The translations under genes were made by a program, and so were the position numbers. DNA of 5,950 bases from the NCBI GenBank assembly GCA_030629295.1, contig DAOVPH010000103.1:1-5950 (forward strand), read 5' to 3'. The notes under the pieces are model-generated. The model searched no databases. It was not told where the DNA came from and saw only the letters and a list, made by a program, of their open reading frames with translations. Positions within the stretch are counted from its first letter, which is position 1. Each line of letters opens with the position of its first letter. Below are positions 1-5,403 of this stretch, in pieces. The stretch comes from Candidatus Latescibacterota bacterium (lineage in GTDB: Bacteria > Latescibacterota > MVCY01).

Positions 1-1
1 A

Positions 2-439
2 AATTATCTGGAGACGATTTGCATCCTCTCCCAAAAGGATCCAGTAGTGCGCAGCCGGGACATAGCCCGCAAATTAAGGGTGACTATGCCCAGCGTAACC
101 GAAGCTATGAGAAAATTAGCTGGGGCAGGTCTGGTTAACTACGAGAAGTACGGATACATAACTCTGACCTCCAAAGGCACTGATTTAGCCCAGCAGATCT
201 ATCTCCATCACAAGATACTATCAAAATTCTTCCGAGATATATTAGGAGTCAACATGGAGATAGCCGAGGAGGATGCCTGCAAAATAGAGCACTACGCCAG
301 TCTGGAAACCCTGAGAAGACTCAAGATATTTATTGAATTTATGGAATCTTACTCCCGGGATCACTCTGATTGGATGGAAGGCTTTAACCGGAGACTGGAA
401 CAGAACAAGACAAAAAAAGGCCGGCTCTCAGATAAGTAA
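2..439 (+). CDS. DtxR-family metal-dependent transcriptional regulator, 5'-truncated
   Basis: A cytoplasmic DNA-binding repressor that uses Fe(II) or Mn(II) as corepressor. The frame is open from base 2 and its first residues (NYLETI) match the start of the DtxR/MntR winged helix. The gene therefore begins just left of the window, and the GTG at 47 is an internal valine, not the start. Visible are 145 residues: a helix-turn-helix around residues 18-41 (RSRDIARKL, then PSVTEAMRKL), the wing YEKYGYITLT (48-57), and a dimerisation/metal domain with His70, Cys93, Glu96 and His97. It ends soon after that domain, so there is no SH3/FeoA-like third domain and its size is MntR-like (about 145-150 aa in full). 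The Cys93-x2-Glu-His pattern matches iron regulators (DtxR Cys102) rather than MntR, which has Glu99. Asn1 and Glu4 fall where MntR has Asp8 and Glu11. The family call is firm; the metal is inferred. Confidence 0.9.
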   Translation, partial: NYLETICILSQKDPVVRSRDIARKLRVTMPSVTEAMRKLAGAGLVNYEKYGYITLTSKGTDLAQQIYLHHKILSKFFRDILGVNMEIAEEDACKIEHYASLETLRRLKIFIEFMESYSRDHSDWMEGFNRRLEQNKTKKGRLSDK

Positions 440-498
440 CGGGGGTCTGTCACCGGTTTTCAACAGCCCAGCGAATTGTCTTGTAAGAGAGGGAAAAG

Positions 499-1137
499 AT
501 GACCCTTCAGCAAATATGGATAACGGCTTTCCTGGTTGCTTTTTCCGGTGCTATGGTGCCGGGGCCGGTTCTGAGTGTCACTATCACTGAGGTGTCCAAA
601 AGGGGAGCTTGGGCCGGTCCACTGATTGTTTTGGGCCATGGGATTCTGGAATTGGTGCTTATAATCGCTTTCTTTCTCGGCTTTTCCCGATTTGTGACCA
701 GCCCGGTTTTCTTGAAGGTCGTAGCCATCGCCGGGGGAGGGGTTCTTCTCTGGATGGGAGTTGCAATGACAGTTAATACTGCAAAAAAGCCAATCTCACT
801 TCAATTAACTACTGACTCAGGTAAAACAACGCATGCTATGCCTGTCCTCTTGGGGGTTGTTACCACTGCCAGCACCCCCTTCTGGTACATCTGGTGGTTT
901 ACCGTGGGGCTAACCTATCTCCTCCAATCTCTGAAGTACGGCAAAATGGGCGTCGGCCTGTTTTTCAGCGGACATATCCTGGCAGACCTGGCCTGGTATT
1001 CACTGGTAGCTTTCGCGATAACATTAGGCAAGCGCTTCTTTAGCAACTCTGTTTACAAGATATTGCTTCTCACATCGAGCGTCTTTCTGATAGGGATGGG
1101 GCTCTATTTTATCTGGTTCGGAATGATGAAAAGGTGA
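499..1137 (+). CDS. LysE/RhtB-family translocator (amino-acid or small-solute exporter)
   Basis: An inner-membrane export protein of the LysE superfamily; members pump out amino acids such as lysine, threonine or homoserine, and related branches move metal ions. The 212-residue length is normal for the family. About six hydrophobic helices are visible, near residues 6-28, 40-62, 70-92, 113-142, 152-176 and 185-208. The hallmark N-terminal SGAMVPGPVLS segment (16-26) carries the family PGP motif, followed by a GHGILE stretch (46-51), and a second conserved block TTASTPFWYIWW (122-133) lies in the fourth helix. The ATG at 499 is preceded by a purine-rich AGAGGG (488-493) with good spacing. The gene lies 59 bases downstream of the DtxR-family repressor on the same strand, with no terminator seen between them, so cotranscription is likely. 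The substrate cannot be read from the sequence. Confidence 0.88.
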   Translation: MTLQQIWITAFLVAFSGAMVPGPVLSVTITEVSKRGAWAGPLIVLGHGILELVLIIAFFLGFSRFVTSPVFLKVVAIAGGGVLLWMGVAMTVNTAKKPISLQLTTDSGKTTHAMPVLLGVVTTASTPFWYIWWFTVGLTYLLQSLKYGKMGVGLFFSGHILADLAWYSLVAFAITLGKRFFSNSVYKILLLTSSVFLIGMGLYFIWFGMMKR

Positions 1138-1167
1138 ACCTGCTTCCGTTGCCCTTCCACAGGTTCA
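1135..1167 (+). repeat. 8-base inverted repeat over the exporter stop codon
   Basis: TGAACCTG (1135-1142) and CAGGTTCA (1160-1167) are perfect reverse complements separated by 17 bases. The left arm begins with the TGA stop of the exporter, and the right arm ends 8 bases before the -35 box of the rpsT promoter. No T-run follows, so it is not a standard intrinsic terminator. It could be a weak 3' hairpin, an operator, or chance. Confidence 0.35.
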
Positions 1168-1175
1168 GAAAAGGC

Positions 1176-1205
1176 TTGACAAGAGAATAGGGAAGATGTT
1201 ATATT
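1176..1205 (+). promoter_or_regulatory. Sigma-70 promoter with extended -10, driving rpsT
   Basis: A consensus -35 box TTGACA lies at 1176-1181 and a -10 box TATATT at 1200-1205, with an 18-base spacer. The TGT at 1197-1199 immediately before the -10 makes it an extended -10 element. Transcription should begin near 1212, giving a leader of about 125 bases ahead of rpsT. The match to consensus is much better than anything else seen between genes here, which fits a highly expressed ribosomal protein gene. Assignment is by motif only. Confidence 0.75.
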
Positions 1206-1259
1206 TGTGCGGCATGGTAAGAGGCGTTATCAGCCAAGCGAACAAAGTGTGAAGGGAGT

Positions 1260-1294
1260 TCCTTAACCCTCAAAGTTTTTGAGGGCAGAAAGGA
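1260..1294 (+). promoter_or_regulatory. Hairpin in the rpsT leader
   Basis: CCCTCAAA (1267-1274) pairs with TTTGAGGG (1278-1285) as an 8-base stem with a 3-base loop. Across a small internal loop, TCCTT (1260-1264) pairs with AAGGA (1290-1294), extending it by five pairs. The hairpin sits between the predicted transcription start and the rpsT ribosome binding site. The T-rich stretch starts 8 bases after the stem (1303-1311), so it is a poor intrinsic terminator. The CCCT arm could instead pair with AGGG at 1253-1256, and TCCTT could pair with the AAGGA of the Shine-Dalgarno sequence (1324-1328), so alternative folds are possible. A regulatory role is inferred. Confidence 0.5.
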
Positions 1295-1323
1295 CAAATT
1301 CGTTTTTCTTTCAACATTCAAAG

Positions 1324-1331
1324 AAGGAGGT
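1324..1331 (+). promoter_or_regulatory. Full-consensus Shine-Dalgarno site deciding the UUG start of rpsT
   Basis: AAGGAGGT is fully complementary to the 3' end of 16S rRNA and ends six bases before the TTG at 1338. This placement, together with the conserved S20 N-terminus that begins exactly there, fixes the non-ATG start. Confidence 0.9.
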
Positions 1332-1337
1332 AAAGAT

Positions 1338-1616
1338 TTGCCACAGCATAAGTCAGCGTCCAAGAGGATGAGGCAGGATAGGGTGATCAGGGGCAGAAAT
1401 GCAGCCGTCCGCTCTCAGATGAGAACCGCTATCAAAAAGGTTCGCCGGGCGGCGGAGAAAGAGGAGGCCCAGAAGTCCCTGCTGTCCGCTGTATCTATCA
1501 TTGATAAAACTGTCAGCAAAGGGGTTATCCACAAGAATACAGCAGACCGATACAAATCGCGGTTGACCAAGTTTGTCAACTCCTTGCCATCTGAACAGAA
1601 AGCTGGAGCAGCCTAA
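1338..1616 (+). CDS. rpsT: 30S ribosomal protein S20
   Basis: A primary 16S rRNA-binding protein of the small ribosomal subunit that helps early 30S assembly. The 92-residue product is small, very basic and helical, as S20 is. It shows the family's opening MPQHKSASKRMRQ, then the RNAAVRSQMRTAIKKVRRA block (20-38) and the later region with VSKGVIHKNTADRYKSRLTKF (59-79), which matches the conserved S20 C-terminal helix. The start is TTG, supported by the Shine-Dalgarno site and by the conserved Pro2. The gene stands alone, with its own strong promoter and a structured leader. In E. coli rpsT also starts with UUG and S20 represses its own translation, so a similar control is plausible here but not shown. 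Confidence 0.95.
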   Translation: MPQHKSASKRMRQDRVIRGRNAAVRSQMRTAIKKVRRAAEKEEAQKSLLSAVSIIDKTVSKGVIHKNTADRYKSRLTKFVNSLPSEQKAGAA

Positions 1617-1669
1617 ACAGGTCCAGCAAGGGTACGACGCTTGCGCAAAATTTCTTGGCCCAGTGGAGA

Positions 1670-1789
1670 GTGAAATTACTGAACAGAGGTTATCCCTTTG
1701 AATATTCGGCTGTAATGCGTAAATTTATTGAGACTAAGCCGCCAAAAACTTGGCAAGCCTGCAAGGTGTTGGACGAAATGGCGGCTTAA
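1670..1789 (+). CDS. Doubtful 39-residue open frame between rpsT and the nuo-like operon
   Basis: I do not recognise this frame. It reads from a GTG at 1670 to TAA at 1787-1789 and is open further upstream through 1616 without an ATG. The predicted peptide is not low-complexity: it has NRGYPFEYSAVMRKFIE and PPKTWQACKVLDEMAA segments, two of them probably helical. Against it, GGAGA (1665-1669) abuts the GTG with no spacer, so the ribosome site is poor. The 3' end also coincides with a perfect inverted repeat that could be the real functional element. It may be a remnant of a decayed gene, a leader peptide, or chance. Confidence 0.2.
   Translation: MKLLNRGYPFEYSAVMRKFIETKPPKTWQACKVLDEMAA
1735..1788 (+). 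repeat. Perfect 10-base inverted repeat upstream of the nuo-like operon
   Basis: TAAGCCGCCA (1735-1744) and TGGCGGCTTA (1779-1788) are exact reverse complements separated by 34 bases. Within the loop, CTTG (1749-1752) can pair with CAAG (1762-1765), giving a nested stem. The element ends 46 bases before the NuoE-like ATG. No T-run follows on the + strand, so it is not a canonical terminator. It could be a structured 5' leader, an mRNA-stabilising 3' end for rpsT, or a two-site operator. It does not match a riboswitch class that I recognise. Confidence 0.55.
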
Positions 1790-1834
1790 AATATGCCTAA
1801 GACGACACAATAAGGCAAAAAGGAAAAACAAACA

Positions 1835-2311
1835 ATGGAAGAACAGCTGAATGGGCTTTTATCCTCCTATAAGGGGAAGAAAGAGGAGCTGATTCCGATC
1901 TTACAGCGGGTTCAGACGGAGTTTGGCTACCTTCCTGAGGAAGCGATGCTTGAAATAGCCCGATTTACCGGCGTGCCTGAGAGTCGGGTGTACGCTGTAG
2001 CAACATTCTACGCACAATTCAGGTTTACACCCATAGGTAAGTACCATGTGATGGTATGCCGGGGAACTGCCTGCCATGTCAGGGGCGCACCGCGGATATT
2101 GAATGAGATAGAAAAACAATTAGGTATCAAAGAAGGTGAAACCACACCTGATATGGAATTCTCACTTGAAACTGTAGCCTGTATCGGTACCTGCGGGCTG
2201 GCTCCCAACATGGTGGTAAATAAGAATACTTATGGTCGCCTGACCACAAAGAGGATCTCTGAGATACTCACAGATGTTCGCTCCCAGGAAAAGCGGGAGG
2301 GCACAGGATGA
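1835..2311 (+). CDS. nuoE: NuoE/HydC-like [2Fe-2S] thioredoxin-fold subunit
   Basis: A small cytoplasmic electron carrier that partners a NuoF-type NADH-binding subunit. It has 158 residues, as expected for NuoE, HndA or HydC. The N-terminal helical part (residues 15-65) contains the family pattern GYLPEEAMLEIA followed by VYAVATFYAQFRF. The C-terminal thioredoxin-like domain carries the four [2Fe-2S] ligands: Cys75 and Cys80 (C-x4-C, CRGTAC) and Cys116 and Cys120 (C-x3-C, CIGTC). The ATG at 1835 has AGGA at 1821-1824. The stop overlaps the next start in an ATGA, implying translational coupling. With no membrane subunits visible and the fused partner next door, it belongs more likely to a soluble Hyd/Hnd/Stn-like enzyme than to respiratory complex I. 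The gene symbol reflects homology only. Confidence 0.93.
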   Translation: MEEQLNGLLSSYKGKKEELIPILQRVQTEFGYLPEEAMLEIARFTGVPESRVYAVATFYAQFRFTPIGKYHVMVCRGTACHVRGAPRILNEIEKQLGIKEGETTPDMEFSLETVACIGTCGLAPNMVVNKNTYGRLTTKRISEILTDVRSQEKREGTG

Positions 2312-5300
2312 GAAATAATAAACAAACAGTCCTCATCTGTGAGGGGACGGCCTGTGTGTCCTCCGGGTCTCCTGAGATAAGGAGAGCGATACAGGAAGAG
2401 ATAGAAAAGTTAAAGCTTGATAGTGTTGAGGTAAAGATCACCGGGTGTCACGGTTTCTGCCAGCGTGGGCCGATAGTGATCATTGAGCCCGAAGGGATTT
2501 TCTACTCCGAGGTGAAGGTAGAGGATGCTTATGAGATTGTCCACTCTCACTTACAAACCGGTAGGCCCGTAGAACGCCTTTTCTATAGAGACCCCATAAC
2601 TGGTGAACCCATTCCGCATTATCGGGATGTAGACTTCTATAAGAGACAACAGCGGATCATCATCCTGCGCAACTGCGGTCATATAAACCCTGAGGACATC
2701 GAAGATTATCTGGCTGTTGACGGTTATCAAGCATTGAAAACAGCTCTCGTGGAGATGGCACCGGAACAGGTGATCGGGGAGATCAAGAGGGCAGGTCTAC
2801 GAGGCAGAGGTGGGGCGGGATTCCCTGCCGGGAGAAAGTGGGAATTCTGCTATAATGCCCCCGGAACTAAGAAATATATGATCTGCAATGCCGATGAAGG
2901 AGATCCAGGAGCTTTTATGGACCGGAGCATACTTGAGGCCGATCCCCATAATGTCCTTGAGGGGTTAATCATCGCCGGGTATGCTATAGGAGCAGATGAG
3001 GGCTATATCTATGTGCGTGCTGAGTATCCTTTAGCAGTCAATCGCATCCGCATGGCCTTGAGTCAGGCTGAGGATAAGGGATTTTTGGGACAGAACATCT
3101 TGGGCACTAACTTCAGCTTCAAAGTGAATGTGATGGAGGGAGCAGGAGCTTTTGTCTGTGGTGAGGAGACCGCTCTGATAGCTTCCATTGAAGGGCGGAG
3201 TGGCAGGCCTCGTCCCCGCCCCCCCTATCCAGCTCACTCAGGCCTATGGGGTAAACCAACTACCATAAACAATGTGAAAACCCTCGCCAGCGTCCCGATA
3301 ATCATCTCCAAGGGAGCAGATTGGTATTCCAAAATCGGAACGGAGAACTGTAAGGGTACCGCTGTCTTTGCCCTTACCGGGCACATTGCCAACTGTGGAC
3401 TGGTAGAAGTAGCAATGGGCACCACCTTGCGGGAGATTATCTACGACATCGGCGGCGGAATCCCCGAAGGGAAAGCCTTCAAAGCGGTTCAAACCGGCGG
3501 CCCCTCAGGAGGATGCCTCCCATCAAACTTCTTAGACCGTCCTGTTGATTATGAATCCCTTATCGCTGCCGGCTCCATAATGGGTTCCGGCGGCATGGTA
3601 GTGATGAACGAAGATACTTGTATAGTGGACATTGCCCGCTATTTTCTTGACTTTACCCAAAGGGAGTCTTGTGGTGAGTGTGTGCCCTGCCGCTTGGGCA
3701 CAAAGCAGATGTTAGAGATCTTAACAGATATAACCCAGGGAAAGGGGAAACTGGAGGACATTGACTTACTCGTCGAATTGGCCGAGGCAGTCAAGACGGG
3801 TTCACTTTGTGGTTTGGGACAGACTGCTCCTAACCCTGTGCTTACCACCATTCGCTACTTCCGCGATGAGTACGAAGCACACATAAAGTACAAAAGATGC
3901 CCCGCTGTTGTGTGCAAAGAGATAATCTCATCGCCCTGTCAACACACCTGCCCAATAGATACGGAAGCCCCCGTCTATATCTCTCTAATTGCCGAAGGCC
4001 GTTTCAAGGAAGCGTTTGATACGATCCTGAAGGACAATCCCCTGCCATCCGTTTGTGCCAGGGTATGTCACCATCCCTGTGAATTAAAGTGCCAGGCCGG
4101 CAAATGGGGCGATCCTATCGCTATTAGAGCACTTAAGCGGTTTGCTGCCGACTATGCATTGAAGAGTGGAATATACCCCAAAGCAAAAGAACAAGAACCG
4201 GGTGGGGAGAAGGTGGCGGTAATCGGCTCCGGACCGGCGGGATTGATGGCAGGTTATCACCTCGCCAGAAAAGGATACGATGTCACGATTTTCGAGGCCT
4301 TGGACGTTCCTGGTGGGGCATTAGCTGTTTGCATACCGGAATATAGATTACCTAAGGATGTACTTAACATTGACATAGAAAACATTAAGAATGCGGGCGT
4401 AAAGATTAAGACAAAAGCCAGGGTCGGAGAGGACATACCTTTTGCCGAGCTCTTAAGCAACTACAAGGCTGTATTTATCGCTACGGGGGCACATAAATCA
4501 CGAAAGCTAAGTATCCCAAACGAGGATGCCCCTGGCGTCATAGATGCTATGGAATTTCTGAAGGATATGAATCTCAACAAAAAGGTTAAAATAGGCAACC
4601 GAGTTGGAATTATTGGCGGGGGCAACGCCGCTGTAGATGCGGCCAGGGCTGCCGTAAGGATTAAAGATCGCGGGGAAGTTTTTATAATCTATCGGAGGAC
4701 AAGAACGGAGATGCCCGCGTTCGCCGAAGAAGTGGATGCCGCCGTCGAAGAGGGAATTGAGATTCAATTCCTGACAGCTCCCAACAGAATAATAACCGAA
4801 AATGGAAAGGTTACCGGAGTTGAATGTATAAAAATGGAATTGGGAGAAATGGATGAAAGCGGCCGCAGAAGACCCATTCCCGTAGAAGGCTCGGAGTTCG
4901 TTATCGACTTAGATACTCTGATAGTGGCGATTGGAGAGGGCCCTGATGTCTGTTTTCTCGGTGAGGGGCACGACATAGAAGTCTCCAAGAGAGGTACGAT
5001 AGCGGTATGTCCGGAGACATTCGCCACGAATGTAGCAGGAGTTTTCGCCGGCGGAGATGTGGTGACGGGCCCCAATACCGTAATAGATGCGATGTTATCC
5101 GGGAAAATCGCCGCGGAAATGATCGATAAGTACATCCGAGGAGAAAGCGTAGTTAGAGAATATGAGCTAACCAGACCCTCCCAGTATCTGCCTCCTGTCG
5201 AATTGACAGAACAGGAGATAGAAGAAGCGGAGAGACCTTCGATACCGTGTTTACCCGTAGGTGAGAGAAGGAACAATTTCAGTGAGGTCGATCTTAACAT

Positions 5301-5403
5301 AACGGAGGAGATGGCAATAAGAGAAGCCAGGCGCTGTCTTAGATGCGACTTAGAGACCGAAGACGGACAAGAAGCAATCAAAACTGGGGGTAATAGTGAA
5401 TAA
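2308..5403 (+). CDS. nuoF: Fused NuoF/HydB-type NADH:acceptor flavoprotein and GltD/NfnB-type FAD-NAD(P) oxidoreductase
   Basis: A 1031-residue soluble redox protein in one uninterrupted frame. Residues 1-90 form a thioredoxin-like [2Fe-2S] domain (Cys11, 16, 47, 51). Residues 110-445 are the NuoF FMN/NADH core plus SLBB domain: GLRGRGGAGFP (163-173), NADEGDPGAF (194-203), GAGAFVCGEETAL (278-290). A [4Fe-4S] N3-type site follows: C455-x2-C458-x2-C461 and C501. HydB proteins would then have a ferredoxin tail; here a GltD-like half begins instead. Eight cysteines (531, 536, 544, 548, 583, 587, 591, 595) suit two [4Fe-4S] clusters. Next come the FAD Rossmann motif VIGSGPAGL (638-646), the NAD(P) fold GIIGGGNAAVDAAR (767-780) with YRRTRTEMPA (795-804), the FAD-closing FAGGDVVTGP (913-922) and the terminal RRCLRCD (1008-1014). 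GGGAGG (2295-2300) precedes the ATG. The architecture predicts electron transfer between NAD(H) and NADP(H) sites; the reaction is inferred. Confidence 0.93.
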   Translation: MRNNKQTVLICEGTACVSSGSPEIRRAIQEEIEKLKLDSVEVKITGCHGFCQRGPIVIIEPEGIFYSEVKVEDAYEIVHSHLQTGRPVERLFYRDPITGEPIPHYRDVDFYKRQQRIIILRNCGHINPEDIEDYLAVDGYQALKTALVEMAPEQVIGEIKRAGLRGRGGAGFPAGRKWEFCYNAPGTKKYMICNADEGDPGAFMDRSILEADPHNVLEGLIIAGYAIGADEGYIYVRAEYPLAVNRIRMALSQAEDKGFLGQNILGTNFSFKVNVMEGAGAFVCGEETALIASIEGRSGRPRPRPPYPAHSGLWGKPTTINNVKTLASVPIIISKGADWYSKIGTENCKGTAVFALTGHIANCGLVEVAMGTTLREIIYDIGGGIPEGKAFKAVQTGGPSGGCLPSNFLDRPVDYESLIAAGSIMGSGGMVVMNEDTCIVDIARYFLDFTQRESCGECVPCRLGTKQMLEILTDITQGKGKLEDIDLLVELAEAVKTGSLCGLGQTAPNPVLTTIRYFRDEYEAHIKYKRCPAVVCKEIISSPCQHTCPIDTEAPVYISLIAEGRFKEAFDTILKDNPLPSVCARVCHHPCELKCQAGKWGDPIAIRALKRFAADYALKSGIYPKAKEQEPGGEKVAVIGSGPAGLMAGYHLARKGYDVTIFEALDVPGGALAVCIPEYRLPKDVLNIDIENIKNAGVKIKTKARVGEDIPFAELLSNYKAVFIATGAHKSRKLSIPNEDAPGVIDAMEFLKDMNLNKKVKIGNRVGIIGGGNAAVDAARAAVRIKDRGEVFIIYRRTRTEMPAFAEEVDAAVEEGIEIQFLTAPNRIITENGKVTGVECIKMELGEMDESGRRRPIPVEGSEFVIDLDTLIVAIGEGPDVCFLGEGHDIEVSKRGTIAVCPETFATNVAGVFAGGDVVTGPNTVIDAMLSGKIAAEMIDKYIRGESVVREYELTRPSQYLPPVELTEQEIEEAERPSIPCLPVGERRNNFSEVDLNITEEMAIREARRCLRCDLETEDGQEAIKTGGNSE

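Noticed and set aside
47..49. GTG as the start of the DtxR-family gene
   Set aside because: The in-frame residues before it (NYLETICILS...) belong to the conserved first helix of the family, so the gene begins upstream of the window.
333..590. Plus-strand open frame bridging the repressor and the exporter
   Set aside because: It overlaps two well-supported genes in another frame, has no good ribosome site and no recognisable domain.
1626..1648. GCAAG/CTTGC hairpin as an rpsT terminator
   Set aside because: The stem is only five pairs and is followed by GCAAAATTT, not a clear T-run, so it is too weak to call.
1698..1725. TTGAAT ... TAAATT as a promoter for the redox operon
   Set aside because: Only 4 of 6 bases match in the -10 and the -35 is imperfect. 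It also sits within the doubtful open frame, so I do not list it as a feature.
1138..1834. tRNA, rRNA or CRISPR elements in the gaps around rpsT
   Set aside because: No cloverleaf, no conserved rRNA segment and no regularly spaced direct repeats could be found by reading both strands.
5203..5208. TTGACA resembling a -35 box inside the fusion gene
   Set aside because: It encodes part of the ELTEQE stretch in a conserved reading frame, and I saw no matching -10 box that would make a convincing promoter.
4764..5381. Long antisense open frame (about 205 codons) opposite the GltD half
   Set aside because: It lies wholly inside a clearly coding region whose sense frame has all the family motifs. 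Its translation is serine- and leucine-rich without recognisable domains, as expected of a shadow frame.
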